Below, piece after piece: positions 23,749 to 40,577 of a DNA stretch of 64,000 bases. Numbering within the stretch: position 1 is the first letter of the stretch; every line of letters starts with the position of its first letter. The notes under the pieces were generated by a model. It was not told where the DNA came from. It saw only the letters and a list, made by a program, of their open reading frames with translations, and did no database searches. The stretch comes from Drosophila pseudoobscura (taxonomy: Eukaryota; Arthropoda; Insecta; Diptera; Drosophilidae): NCBI RefSeq assembly GCF_009870125.1, contig NC_046683.1, positions 51,723,869 through 51,787,868 on the forward strand. Direction: 5' to 3'. The position numbers and the translations under genes were made by a program.

Positions 23749-26700
23749 CCACCTCTCCCGCTACCACTCCACTTCAATCTTCTCCCCGACTTGCTTATGT
23801 ACAATGGGACAGGCAGGCAGGCAGGCAGGCGGCTGGCGGCCATAAGATATGCGCATTTCTTATAATGTCGAACCGAGAAGTACTATTCATGTTTGTTGGC
23901 TTTTTTGTTTTTTGATTCTTTTGCTAAGCTGCCACTTGTTTTGATAATATATTTCTTTAACTTATTGAATGCAGCATTGGAATAGAAGTATTCTTGAGAC
24001 ACTGTTGATGAGTGGATAGCCATAGCACCCCAACTAATATGTAAATCGATTTTAGGTTAGGTTCGGGTTCGGGTTAGTGGCAAAGGGAGTTGGTGGTGGA
24101 GGTGGAGGTGGATGTGGAGAAGGGTGGGGGGCTTGTGGGTGCCATTGTGGGTGGCCAGACAGACAGAGTCGACCCCAAACTTGGTATCCCAATAGCCACC
24201 GTCTGACAGCCACAGCCACCGCCGCGCTCTCCTCATCGTTGTCGTCGCGTGTGTGCGACGTGCGCTCTCTTCTTCCATCTTGCTCTCGCGCTCTCTCATG
24301 CCCGCTCTTCCGTTCTCCCGCTCTCATCCGTACACCGCACACTCAAACACATTTTGCTGTTGCTGTTGCTGCGGCTGTTCTTTGCTTTTGTTGTTGGTGC
24401 TGCCTTCTGCTGCTGCTGCTGCTGCTCGCCGCGCTATGTACACAACTGTACTTTTGATTTAACCTTATTTCTTTGCTTTTTTTTTTGCGTTGTCGTTGTC
24501 GTCGTCGTCGTCATCGGCTTCTAAGTTGCGCTCGCCTGGGATGACTGTGAAGCCTGGCTGGGTGTCCTTATCTTCTGGTCAGTTATCGGTCCGCAGTCTG
24601 AAGCGTCGTCTGTCCCCTTTCCTGGACACCTGGACAGGTGCCAACGACCGTTAGACGTGGGGATAAACTTGAACTTGCATGCATGCATATCCCACAGACC
24701 ATGTCCCATCATTGACCCACTGTAAACCCAACGCCCTGGGCGCTAATTGAATCCCATTTAGCGCTCTATTAAACACAATTATGGTCAAGCAAATACATAT
24801 GGATGGATGTATAATCCCCCCAATCGTAATGAAAATGTCGCACAAATCGATAAAGTTTTTGTTTCACTAAATCTCCTCCATATATTCCGGGCGATGAGAG
24901 GGTGATACAAAAAACACGCATATTGTCTCACCTCGTTACACATACACACATGCGTACGTGTGTAAATTTGCTAATGTGTGTGTATGTGTACATTAAAAAG
25001 CATCTATACAAATTTAAAACTGTATTAATTTAATAAGAAGAGAAAAAAGCTGACAATCATCAAAGCATACAAAAGCACACGCACACATTTACACAGGGCA
25101 CAGTGGGGCAGAGTCCATTAGCATTAAAGATGAAATTTCATCAACGACTATACGTGATAAGAAGCGATATAACCCGAGAGATAATCCACACAGTGATGGT
25201 TGGAAAGTTTGAACTTGAATAAATTATAAATATTTAGAACTTTGACCGCAGACTCTCTGAAATTAATTGAATATTAATTTATAACACAATATTAGCAATG
25301 CTAATGTTTTAGCATTGAAAGCAGAAAAGAATAGTTAAAAATATGAATAAAATTATATGGAACAACTGTATAGGAAGTGGTTTAAATAATCCCCTCTAAC
25401 ATTTGCCTACACCATCATAGATCTCGACCACTGTAAAAGTCAAGCGAGCAACTATTTAATTTGTTATCAAAACAATCACACATTTGCCTACTGCATTCCA
25501 CTGTGCAGAGCTGTTAGTAATCGCGAACGCGAACGCGGGCGACGACGGCCACGAAGTGTTCGAGTAGCGCACAATCTGATGACGACACAAGTGTGGAAAG
25601 TAACGAGACTCCGTAGACTTACGCTTGCGGGGGGACACGCAAGAACAGAGCGCAAAAGAAAGAAGGAAAAAAAAGAAACGAACGAGTAAGCGTGCTCATA
25701 CGTATGCACGTATGTGTGTCGGTGTGTCGGTGTTTGTGTTTGAGTGTGCTTCTGTGTGAGTGCCAACTTTCAAAGCGAGTTAATTTATGGCACATTGGGG
25801 ACGGACAGCAGCCATGGGAAATGGGATGTTGCTGCCGCTCTTCTGCTATGTCGTTATAATTATGCCATTCGATTCGCTTTTCTTCTGCCAACATTTTGTT
25901 GAGGCCGCTGTCAGAACTAGGCTCCGCTGAAGCTCCTATGGTCCTCTGGTCCATTCAAGCTTAGTTTAGCCTGTCGTCCTGGGGTGCCTGCCAGCAGTTG
26001 AAAAGATTCCACTCTGCGGACGATTGAATTACCAACAAATTATTCGAATCTCAACGAAATCTCTCAACGAATCTCTCTTCCCGGCAAGTTTGGCGTTCGT
26101 TTTTATAGGTTTCCGTACCACTGTGAAGGTCGTTCGGGTATTTTGTTTACGATTCAAATTGTGTATTTTATTTTTTATATCCACATGAATATATTTAAGT
26201 CAAAATCAAATCAATTAAATAACTATTGTTTGTGCAATGTTTTTTTTTATATTATTTTTATTTTGTTTATAATTGTTGTTTTTGTTGTTGTTTTTTTCTG
26301 CTTGTAAATCAGTATTAGCAGGTGAATTGTTGCTTTTGTTGCCTGCCGTTTCGAGTTGTTTGAAAAGTTTATTCACCTTTCACTCTCACGTGTCGCTACG
26401 GCTACGTCTCTCCGTGTGCGTGTGTGTTTGTTTGTGTGTGTTGCCAGGTGGTTTGTGTCTCTGCTAGTTCTGAAACTACCAATACACTACTTCCCCTAGT
26501 TTCCCCTTTCGGCCCCCCACTTTCCCCACTTTATTTACATGTAAATGTTTCTTGAAGCCACCGATGCTGCTGCAGCCGCAGAGCGGCCTTTGTATGCGAA
26601 AATTTGTTAAATCGAAAACGTGACTGGTTTGCGGAAGATAGCCGAAGTCCGAATGGAAATGCTTGAAATGGTAGAAGTGCTGTGCCTCCTCGACCATGCA

Positions 26701-27300
26701 TACCCACCTACAGCCGCAGACTATTTATGCACATCTATATCTGATACGTATCTGTGCAATCGAATCGGAGAGTTGATTTGCGATTTGGCGCAGCTTTCCT
26801 TTTTCTGTTCAAGCTCTTTCTCTTGAGGACGGACGGACAGGAGGGGGCCTTGGGTTTGGGCGGGCGGTCGGCGGCTATCAGTTGCCTCAACAAGGTCGTC
26901 GTCTCAGTAAATTGAAATCAGGATATCTTTATTTTGTCCCAGCGCGGAAGCGGAAAAGGGAAAAGGGAGCAGCCGAGCAGTAAATGAGACGACCCCTTCA
27001 CAGTGTGAAAAAAATAAGAAACATATACAACAAACCGTTAGGGGTTAGTGGCTACTGACATCCGCCTTGAAAGTGGTATGACAGCAAAAGCAGCAGACAA
27101 AAAGGAACAAAAACAAGCCCAAATTCAACCCTTAATGAAATCCCAACGACCTCCGACCCCATGCTATGCTTTGCTTTACTTTACTTTTCCATAGGATGCC
27201 TAGTAATTTGAATCCATATTCATCTGCCTCATTTTCGTTTTTCGTTTCTTCCGTTTCCAGTTGCCCAAGATACAGAATCACGACGACGCGACGTGCGAAA

Positions 27301-32130
<4,830 letters not shown>

Positions 32131-33800
32131 GGCCAGAAAAACCCCAGCAACGCCAACAACAACAGGAACAACAACAGCAGCAGCAACAACAACAACAGCA
32201 ACAACAGCAACAAAAACAACAACAGCAACAACAACAGCAACAACAACTATTCTTATGGTTTTCTTGATTAGGCAATTTTATAATTTAAACAGAAAGAAAA
32301 GAAGCAGAAGAAAAGAAAAGAAACAAAACAAAACAAAACAGATGATGCAGAAAAAAGAACTAATAAGAAATCATTAAATATACACGTAATTATTAATTAA
32401 ACAATAATTATATAGAATTATACACATAATACACCATACAACTGTTAGTAGTTTCCTTTTTTTTTTTTTACCACTTATCCTTGATTTATAATACAATAAA
32501 ACAAGAGCGCAAACCAAGCCACGAATATATGTAGGAACCGATAAATGAATGAATGCAAACAACCTTTAAGCTCCTATTAATTGAATATATTAAATATGAA
32601 TAATAATGAATGCTAGCCGTAAGACGAACTGCCCCGTTTTCTAGGGGCACACCACATCCATCCCCTATTCACGCCCGACACCCCCCCCAACATACGATTT
32701 TGTAATTGTTAACTCTTTTTTTTGTGGGTAAATGATTCCCATTATCCGAATTGGTAGAGAGATCAACCATTTTGTCGTACAATTTCTTTAGGATTTACCC
32801 GTCGCATCGTGACTAAATCTATAAATATATAAATTATATTTTTTAATCAATTTTAAGTATGACTAGTATTAGTTGTAAACAAATTTTTTTAGGGTATAAT
32901 AAATTACAGAAAACAATTACACCAAGTCTTGCATTGCCAGCCTACAACCATATACATCAATCATAAATCATAATCAGTTCCGACTAAGTCCTTACCATGC
33001 CTTATATCCATGTTACAGCTCCAGTTTGAAGTTAGTACTGTTATTTAATTGAACCAGAACCAGGACCCAGAACCCAGAACACCCTTTCCCCCCTGATATC
33101 TTCAGAACTCTTAGGAAAGATCTTTCTACTTCAAAATACATCGAAAACTAAAAACTAATCCTTATAATATTGTACATATATCACATGAAATATCTTCGGT
33201 AAACCGAAATTTATATACTCTTCCCATTAGAACAGAACAGATCGATTTCAGAAGCGAAAGCGAACACCTCTTCCCGTCGAATCGAATGGGAAGGGAAATT
33301 AAATATGATTATAATACCGACTGAATATTAGCATATATGCACTGTAGGAATCTAGACAGACGCAGAAGCAGAAGCAGAGGCTTGCATACATAAATCTCTA
33401 TAGATAACGATATACATACATATATATATTTTTGATTTGTCGGACAAGAGAACGGACTGGGAACGGATCAGTTTGTAGAGGAGGTTTTCATTCAGGCGAA
33501 CCATTCGGAAACACAAACCAAATCTCACTTTGGGCATGCGAAATCAAAATGTGATCAAAAAATATAAAATTACAACAGAAACAAAACAAAACGAAACAAA
33601 ATAAAAGCAAAGCAACAACAAAAACAAAACAAAATTAACCAATTAAAATTCGTAATTTTTTTTAAGCAAAACTAAGAACTAAACCAAGCATTGTCATTCA
33701 GTCGATTCAGTGTGTATGTGTGTTTGAAATTCTATGCTAAATGTAAAACAGTATAAGAAAATATAACAGTTTTTAAACCAACAACGGTTTTTTCGATTCG
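32131..33800 (+). other. simjang 3' UTR and downstream sequence
   Basis: A CAA/CAG-rich stretch (32140-32250) directly follows the stop codon, then AT-rich sequence. Candidate poly(A) signals AATAAA occur near 32493 and 32897, with further A-rich ones near 33600. Which is used cannot be told. No coding frame is supported in this stretch. Confidence 0.5.
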
Positions 33801-33899
33801 AGGACTTCTTGGGGGATTGCTGACCCATCGGCTACGCAGAGCTATCGATTTAAGTCCATCACTAACCTTGCATACATATCCGCGCGCTATCATCACGGT

Positions 33900-34400
33900 G
33901 ACCATTTACGGTATTTTATATACTGCTTGGCATATTTTTACGTTGAAATTGAGTTGAAGGTATATTTACCTTTACCGTATTTACTCATTTATTTTCAAAT
34001 TATTGCTCTTTGGCGCGCAGCACTTGCATCCAGTCGATAGTATCGATGGCCGAACTGCTTTCTTCGAATCGCTTATGGGCTCTTCAAATAAGGCTCTCTT
34101 TGAATCGATAGAAAGATTGAGACTCATCCATAAATCTCATAAATCTCAAAATTAGCCAATCTAGTAGAAAATTGATGTATCAATCGGATAAAATTATGTG
34201 TTAAGGTGTGGAAGTCCTAGATAGATGGCAAATCGAATATCAAAATCTGGGCAAATGGTTTCCAATCCATGACGGAGAACTATTAGCCCATGGTAGACAA
34301 AGGGGGTATATTAATATGCCACCGAAAATAATGAAAATTTAATAATTTTAGCGCAGTTCAGGTGAAAGATATCATGGTTTTTTTACAGTTCAAAAGGAAG
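33900..34400 (+). repeat. Dispersed spacer repeat, copy C
   Basis: AAAATTAGCCAATCTAGTAG, GTATCAATCGGATAAAATTA and AATCGAATATCAAAATC align with copies A and B. GTTCAGGTGAAAGATATCAT (34355-34375) aligns with the start of copy B. TTTACGGTATTTTATAT and GGTATATTTACC words lie at 33905-33985. A CAGTCGATAGTATCGATGG stretch (34031-34049) resembles the one at 5242-5260. Confidence 0.6.
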
Positions 34401-34529
34401 ATGCCTTGGATCTACAAGAAGAAGTTACAATTAGTAATATTTTCCGCCATTTACCTCAAGTCGTTGAACTGTTTAAATAGAGGGGGCTTAAGTGGGCTAT
34501 CACACGAGACTTTATAGTGTTGTTGAGGA

Positions 34530-34800
34530 ACAAAAATTGAGTCGACAAAAATCAAAGTCAAGTATTCAATAAGTCAATCAAGTAGAAAATTGATTCACTA
34601 ATCGAATACAATTATTTGGGCACGGCTTAATGTTCTATCTAGCTAATAATATTTGACGGAATATCAAAAACGAGGAATATGTATGATGGAACTTGGATAA
34701 TATGTATGATGGAACTTGGATAATTCGTCAGTATATTCACGGTATACTTTCAACATTAAACGGGACGTTTCGGTATATTTTCAAGGGTCGATAAATCCGC
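34530..34800 (+). repeat. Dispersed spacer repeat, copy D, abutting the Prp4 promoter
   Basis: GACGGAATATCAAAAACGAG, AATTCGTCAGTATATTCACG, TTTCGGTATATTTTCAAGGG and CCGCGGTCA follow in the same order as in copy B. A 23-bp unit beginning AATATGTATGATGG is tandemly duplicated at about 34676-34722; copy B has no such duplication. The right edge of the homology falls on the motif-1 element of the downstream gene. Confidence 0.7.
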
Positions 34801-34810
34801 GGTCACACTG
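34769..34810 (+). promoter_or_regulatory. Core promoter of Prp4 (Ohler motifs 6 and 1)
   Basis: TTCGGTATATTT at 34769-34780 matches core-promoter motif 6 and CGGTCACACTG at 34800-34810 is an exact match to motif 1 (YGGTCACACTR), the binding site of M1BP. This pair is typical of broadly expressed fly genes. It lies 100-140 bp upstream of the start codon at 34910, and no TATA box is visible. Confidence 0.75.
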
Positions 34811-34909
34811 ATCAAAACGTTTTCATTGAGGAATTTTTTTGTTGTTTCTTTCGTTTTTCGGCGAAATTTTAGTTTAAAATTAATTCTTTTCGATTAGAAA
34901 TATCATAGA

Positions 34910-36586
34910 ATGTCCGATGATGACGATATACAATACATCAAACGGCAGCGAACCATCCACTACGGTTCGCTAGAAGAGACGGAGCGCAAGCGGCAAAATG
35001 CCGGCGGCGCGTCGTCTGCAGCAAATGCGGCAACAGCCGCATCAGCCACAACGCCGTCCCAAACATCGGGGGCGGCTGCGGCCACACCAGCGGCCCCTGC
35101 ACCTCCTGCCCAGCTGGAGGACATCGAATCGGATGAGGATTACGAGGAGCCCAGCAAGAAGGTAAGCAGCACAAAAGCCAGCCTCCCACCCCCAACGGCG
35201 GCCTCGTTGGCCAACAAAATCAACGATGACTACTTTGATCTTGAGACTGAGATGGAGCGCGATAAGGTGGCGCTTCTGGAGGAGTTCGAGCGGAAGAAGA
35301 GAGCCCGTCAGATTAACGTGTCCACGGACGATGCGGAGATCAAGAGCAATCTCCGTCAGCTGAACGAGCCCATTTGCTTTTTCGGCGAGGGTCCGGCGGA
35401 GAGGCGACGCCGTCTCAAGGAGCTACTGGCCAATCTCGGCGACAATGCACTCAACAAGAAGTCAGAGGAGGAGGAGCGCAAGATGCAGCAGCGCGAACAG
35501 GAGGCCACATGGTATCACGAAGGACCCGAGACATTGCGGGTATCACGTCTCTGGCTGGCGGACTACTCGCTGCCGCGTGCTCGCGATCGTCTGATGCGAG
35601 CTCAAGAAGCTCTCGTCGTACCCAGTGCCACGCGGGCTGGTCGCATGGTGGAGATGCAAAAGAAGCTTCAGTCCTTAGCTCCTCTCTGCTCTCAAGTGGG
35701 CGACACGCGGCCCGTAAGCGGTGTCGCCTTCAACGAAGACTCTACGCTCCTGCTGACCTCGTCGTGGTCGGGCCTTTGCAAACTATGGAGCGTGCCCGAC
35801 TGTGAACTAAAGCAGACCTTGCGTGGTCATGCTAGCTATGTTGGAGGAGTGGCCTTGCGGCCGGGCGTCAAGGCAGATGAGGAGAATGTGGTGGCCATGG
35901 CATCCGGGGGCCACGACGGCGCCGTCAAGCTGTGGGGCTTCAACAACGAGGAATCGATTGCCGACATCACAGGCCACATGCCGCATCGCGTTTCCAAGGT
36001 TGCGTTCCATCCATCCGGACGCTTTCTGGCCACAGCCTGCTACGACTCCAGTTGGCGGCTTTGGGATCTAGAGCAGAAGACTGAGGTGCTGCATCAGGAG
36101 GGGCATGCCAAGCCGGTCCACTGTCTGGCCTACCAGTCCGATGGCAGTGTACTGGTTACAGGCGGCCTCGATGCCTTCGGGCGCGTCTGGGATCTACGCA
36201 CCGGACGCTGTATCATGTTCTTAGAGGGCCACCTGGGCGCCGTTTTTGGGGTGGACTTCTCGCCCAATGGCTTCCACATTGCCACCGGGTCGCAGGACAA
36301 CACTTGCAAGATTTGGGATCTGCGACGCCGCCAGCCCGTCTACACCATTCCTGCTCACACCAATCTTATTGCGGATGTCAAGTACCAGCAGGATTGTGGC
36401 AGCTTTTTGGTTACCTGCTCCTACGACTCGACCACCAAGATCTGGTCGAATAAGACGTGGCAGCCGCTCAAGACTCTCCAGGGCCACGACAACAAGGTCA
36501 TCTCCGTGGATATATCGCCCAATTCGCAGTATATAGCCACCACATCATTCGATCGCACCTTTAAACTCTGGTCGCCCGATAGCTGA
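34910..36586 (+). CDS. U4-U6-60K: U4/U6 snRNP 60 kDa protein (Prp4/PRPF4)
   Basis: A single exon encodes 558 residues, close to the usual PRPF4 length. The protein is part of the U4/U6.U5 tri-snRNP, where it binds Prp3 and cyclophilin H, and acts in nuclear pre-mRNA splicing. The N-terminus is acidic and Ala/Pro-rich. The splicing-factor motif domain (INVSTDDAEIKSNLRQL then EPICFFGEGPAERRRRL) is at about residues 130-175. Seven WD40 repeats fill residues 263-556, with blades ending in CKLWS, VKLWG, WRLWD, GRVWD, CKIWD, TKIWS and FKLWS. The start fits the motif-6/motif-1 promoter about 100 bp upstream. The gene converges on the transporter gene on the other strand. It has no intron, unlike simj upstream. 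Confidence 0.96.
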   Translation: MSDDDDIQYIKRQRTIHYGSLEETERKRQNAGGASSAANAATAASATTPSQTSGAAAATPAAPAPPAQLEDIESDEDYEEPSKKVSSTKASLPPPTAASLANKINDDYFDLETEMERDKVALLEEFERKKRARQINVSTDDAEIKSNLRQLNEPICFFGEGPAERRRRLKELLANLGDNALNKKSEEEERKMQQREQEATWYHEGPETLRVSRLWLADYSLPRARDRLMRAQEALVVPSATRAGRMVEMQKKLQSLAPLCSQVGDTRPVSGVAFNEDSTLLLTSSWSGLCKLWSVPDCELKQTLRGHASYVGGVALRPGVKADEENVVAMASGGHDGAVKLWGFNNEESIADITGHMPHRVSKVAFHPSGRFLATACYDSSWRLWDLEQKTEVLHQEGHAKPVHCLAYQSDGSVLVTGGLDAFGRVWDLRTGRCIMFLEGHLGAVFGVDFSPNGFHIATGSQDNTCKIWDLRRRQPVYTIPAHTNLIADVKYQQDCGSFLVTCSYDSTTKIWSNKTWQPLKTLQGHDNKVISVDISPNSQYIATTSFDRTFKLWSPDS

Positions 36587-36837
36587 TTTTTCATATGATT
36601 CATTTTTTTTTCATTTCTTATGGTTTATGATCGGACATTTCTGTCCCATAAGCCCTCACACACTCTCCCACAACCCCACTGTTTTCGTTGAATTACAGAG
36701 ACTCTTCTAATAGCCAAAACATTTTCAAGTTTTCGTTTTTGTATAACACAATATGTTGTTTTAATTAGGCGAAAGGCGGCATCGCATCCAAGACAATGCT
36801 GTTCGTAAATTTAAGGATTTTTTGTATAGAAATTGTT

Positions 36838-36843
36838 AATAAA
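36838..36843 (+). terminator. Poly(A) signal of Prp4
   Basis: AATAAA 252 bp after the stop codon, in an A-rich context. Confidence 0.6.
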
Positions 36844-37635
36844 AAACAAACATTTTTGGTATAAATCGATTGCGTTTTCGGATGGTTTTATAAATTTCAG
36901 TTGTACTAAAAGCCTGATGTGGATATTGCCTGTGCCACAAATTTTCGTGCTTTTGTACCGGGTGTTAATATAGAATGTATACTACTTTAGAGGTAGCTTT
37001 AGAGGTATAAATGAGACCCAAAATCATTTGTTTGTATATAGTTTTCAATTTAATTTCTTTTCGTATATTCTTGTTGCTGCTTTTGCGGTTGTATGACAAA
37101 CTTAGACATTTAATTTGAATTTTAACTAAAATTTAACTACCACAGATAGGTTGCAATTACATACATACATACAATACATGTAAATGTACTATGTAAATGT
37201 AAATGTCTAGTGTATAACTCGTAATTACAGTTACATATGTATAAGTATAAAAAAAACATACATACATACATCAGATACACCAGATATAGCTGTTACATAT
37301 ACATATATAGTAGTTATACATACAGATTTATCAATTTTTCTGGCCATTTTGCACAATTTTCGATCATTTATCGGTATATATATATATGTATATATATATA
37401 TATGTATTGATAGTGTTTCTACAATTACATTTTCTTCGATCCTTTTTTCGACTATAACGTTGAGATTTACACAGATTTCAAAATCGTATTCCCTAGGTCC
37501 TACGAGTATGTAGAATAGGGAAGAGAAGGAGAGGGGTATGGGTATGGGTATATGCCACTTAACTAATTACATAACTCTTGCACTAGGCTAAAAAACTAGA
37601 CAAAATGATAACTAATTAACAATTAAGGTTTAACG
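36844..37635. other. Convergent intergenic spacer
   Basis: Between the 3' ends of Prp4 (+) and the transporter (-). It is AT-rich with TACATACATACA tracts (37160-37320) and a TATATATGTATATATATATA stretch (37374-37405). Nothing coding is seen. Confidence 0.7.
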
Positions 37636-37641
37636 TTTATT
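37636..37641 (-). terminator. Candidate poly(A) signal of the transporter gene
   Basis: AATAAA on the minus strand, 81 bp beyond the stop codon. Confidence 0.5.
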
Positions 37642-37721
37642 GGAAATCTTGCAGAGTTCCTGCAATGCTTGTCTGTGTCCCGTCCTGTCCCATCTGATCC
37701 CGCCCTAGATCCCGCCTCTAC

Positions 37722-40577
37722 CTAGACAGTGGTGTCCGGTGCCGGGGTAATGGGCTGCTTCGACTCGGACACATCTAGGGATCGGCCATTGGCCGCTGCC
37801 GCTCCTTCCTGTGGGTCTTCGGGTGCGATATCAATGCGATGCGCCTTGCGCCACACCACCAGATCCATCAGAAAAGCCAGAAACATGATGCCGGCCGTGA
37901 TTCCTAAGATAAGAAAAGGTTTACAATTGGATAATGGAAGATTAAATAATGATAAGTAGAACGTTCACTCACCTAAGAAATAATGCCTGAAAGTATCCGC
38001 ATCGTAGAGCGAGCAGGCACCGTGCTTGCCACACACAGACTTCCAGATGAGGCACGCCGAGTCGACCACAGCCCCATAAATGATCGGACAAGGAACATTC
38101 CCGAATAAGCCAATGGCAGACTGTATCACACCCATGGCCATGGCCTTGTCTGCAAGTCATAAGAGTATATAGTTTACCGATTGATCTAGATATACTGGTA
38201 GGTATACTGTATATGAGACGTACCTTTCGGATGTGTACAGCGCATGACGAGCAGCATACTGCCCACCTCGGAGGTGGAATGCATAAATACGCAAATGGCA
38301 AAGATCAGTATAAAGTAGATGAAGTTCTTGCAGTTATTATCACAGTAACCGTTGACCGCCTCCGCAGCTGAAAGTTCCAGAGATCGTTAAAGACCATTAA
38401 GTAGCTTAGGAAAATTAGGATCTTGGATAAGACTCACCATCTGGAATGCAAGCACAGTCCGAGTAGAGTGTGCGATTGTCGCTGGGCCGCAGCGAGGAGG
38501 TGCTGCAGCCGGCATGGCAGGCCGATATATACATCGTCCCATCGGCACAGATCGGTGCAAAGTTCTCCTTATCACAGGTACAGTTTATTGCTGCGCTGCA
38601 AGTGGGCTCGATCAGAGCGGGACTGGGGGAGAGATGGAGCGTTAAGAGAGGGCTAAAGATCCATTCTGATGAGAATATATCACCTGTGGGCATTGCCAGC
38701 CTTGTAGCCGGAAAAGTCATCCATGCTGCAGCCAATAAACATCAGGATGATCATGCCCGCCGAATAGACCAAAGCGGTAAAGGCAATCCAGGCGGCCACG
38801 CCCTGGGCCGTTGGCTTGCGCTTCAGTATGAACAGACCAGAGATGACAATGCCAATGCCCATGACCAGGATGCCGCAGAAGGCGGCAATCATGTTGGCAT
38901 CGTAGGTGGCCAGCCGAAACTGTGTCTCCAGGTACTTGGGCAGGAACGTGTACAGGCCGGCAATGGGCAGTAGATGGAACACACAGGAAGCAGTGCGGAA
39001 CATCAGTATATCGTTGCTCAGCTGCCGGCGCACTGTCTTCGGGAAATCTGTACAGATGGAGATGGAGAAGAGCAATAAGCAAATCGAATGATTGCGGATC
39101 GCTCACACTTACCCTTGAGCTTGGGCTTCTCCTCTGGCTCGGGGGCAGCTGCCGCAGCGGCCACCACCTGGGCCTGGGTCTGCTGCTTTCCCCGCAGCTG
39201 CTTGGGGAACGAGAACATGGCAATGGAGGTTAACAGCATTAGGCTGCCAATGGCCACGGGTCCCAGCCACCAGGCGCCAATCCAACGTGGATCGGTGGCA
39301 TCGAAGCCGGGATTCGAGAAATTCACGTACCATCGCGTGCAGAAGCTGCCAAAGATGAAGCCGGAGGCGGGTCCTAGGATCCGCATGCCAATGGTGACGG
39401 CCATGTACATAGGCGACTGCTTGCTGCCGACATTGTCATCGATGTAGGGTATTCCGAGGGTGGCCACGGCCGTCTGGCCAATGCCAGAGCTGAGCAAACT
39501 GCCAAAGAAGATGCACAGGACGATGACGGTGATCTTCGAGTGGGAGGCCTGCTCCAGCTGCCGCTCCTCGTTGCACTCGCTGCCGGCCAGCGAACCATTA
39601 CCGCCCAAATGGCAGAGATTCGGATTCAGCATCTCTCGGGTGGCATTGTGCCACATCAAAGACGACGATGACTCCGATCGCGCAGGGAGCACCTGTTGCT
39701 GCTGCTGAAGGATCACGCTGGAGTGCATCAGCTGCTCCCCGAAGATAAAGTGGGGCAAGGCACAGGCAAAGGCGGCAATCGAGAATAACACCATGCCGCA
39801 GGCAATCCAACGGGGGCGATGGCCCCGTCCCGCAAAATACGTGAGCAGCATGGCCGTGCAGATCTGGCCCATCTCGCTGGCGCTCAGCAGGAAGCCCGTG
39901 GTCTTGGACTTGATCTGGAATAGCTTCTCGATCGTGGTGATCACCGACACAAAGTAGGTCATGTACATGCCCTGCAGGATGTACGCCAGCAGGAACACCA
40001 CCATGAACACGTGCGTCGAGGCAAACCGACGCGCCCATCTCGGCCGGCAGCCGAACAGCCCGCAGCTGGAGCCCTCGTCGGCGCCCCCATTGAGGTCCGA
40101 ATCAAAGTCGTCCGACTCCTCCGATTCGCTGGAGCGCTTTGGCAGCTTGTAGCCCCCAGTCAGGGGTGCCTGCTCGTGGGCGTACTTCTCGCGGAGACTG
40201 TGCCCGTTGCCAGTGCCGTTGTTGTTGCTGCTCAGCAGGCCCCCGAGGCCGTTCTTTAGGTTATTGATGTCCTCCGAGGCCTTCCACTCGTTGTTGTTGC
40301 TGGGCGTGCTCTCGTACAGCACAGTGTTGCCTGTGGGCGTGGCCGGGGGGGCCTGGTTGCCCAACCCCTCGCCGTTTGTCTGATTGTGCTGGGCGAGAAG
40401 AGGCGTAAAGGCCTGCGTGGAGTCGCGTCTTCCTCCGTTCTGATGGTAGCCATTGCCATTGCCAGTGCCGTTGCCATTGCCATTGCCATTGCTCTGGCCG
40501 TGACCATGACCATTGCTGGCCTTTGATCCTGCCACAGGCTGAGGCGTTGCCGCCTCCACATCCCCGTTGCTCTTCAT
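37722..40577 (-). CDS. Oatp74D: Organic anion transporting polypeptide, probably Oatp74D (Ecdysone Importer)
   Basis: Six coding exons on the minus strand, 40577-39113, 39047-38684, 38622-38438, 38367-38224, 38149-37973 and 37903-37722, join in frame to 838 residues; all introns are GT-AG and short. The protein is a 12-TM major-facilitator transporter of the OATP/SLCO family in the plasma membrane. A long Gly/Asn/Ser-rich cytoplasmic N-terminus of about 175 residues precedes TM1 (HVFMVVFLLAYILQGMYMTYF). The OATP signature DPRWIGAWWLG is at about residues 428-438. The large extracellular loop has a Kazal-like Cys-rich domain at about 611-672 (SAAINCTCDKENFAPICADG). The C-terminus PDTTV is a class I PDZ-binding motif. 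Length and sequence suggest Oatp74D, which imports ecdysone. The paralogue assignment is from memory and less certain than the family. Large N-terminal extensions are usual for this paralogue group. Confidence 0.9.

Larger units (their letters stand above)
10010..27260 (+). other. Long first intron of simjang, simple-repeat rich
   Basis: About 17.2 kb without a gene I can support on either strand. The many open frames of 60-240 codons here are translations of CA, GA, CT, CAG, TACATA and C-rich microsatellites and occur in several overlapping frames. The stretch 12,000-16,400 is strikingly G/C-run rich. 16,500-22,000 and 22,700-25,500 hold AT-rich sequence with many TACATACATATGTACA-type tracts. 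An intron of this size probably carries enhancers, but I cannot point to one. Confidence 0.5.

Noticed and set aside
39018..40038. Plus-strand and alternative-frame open reading frames over the transporter gene
   Set aside because: They are shadow frames of a well-supported minus-strand OATP exon.
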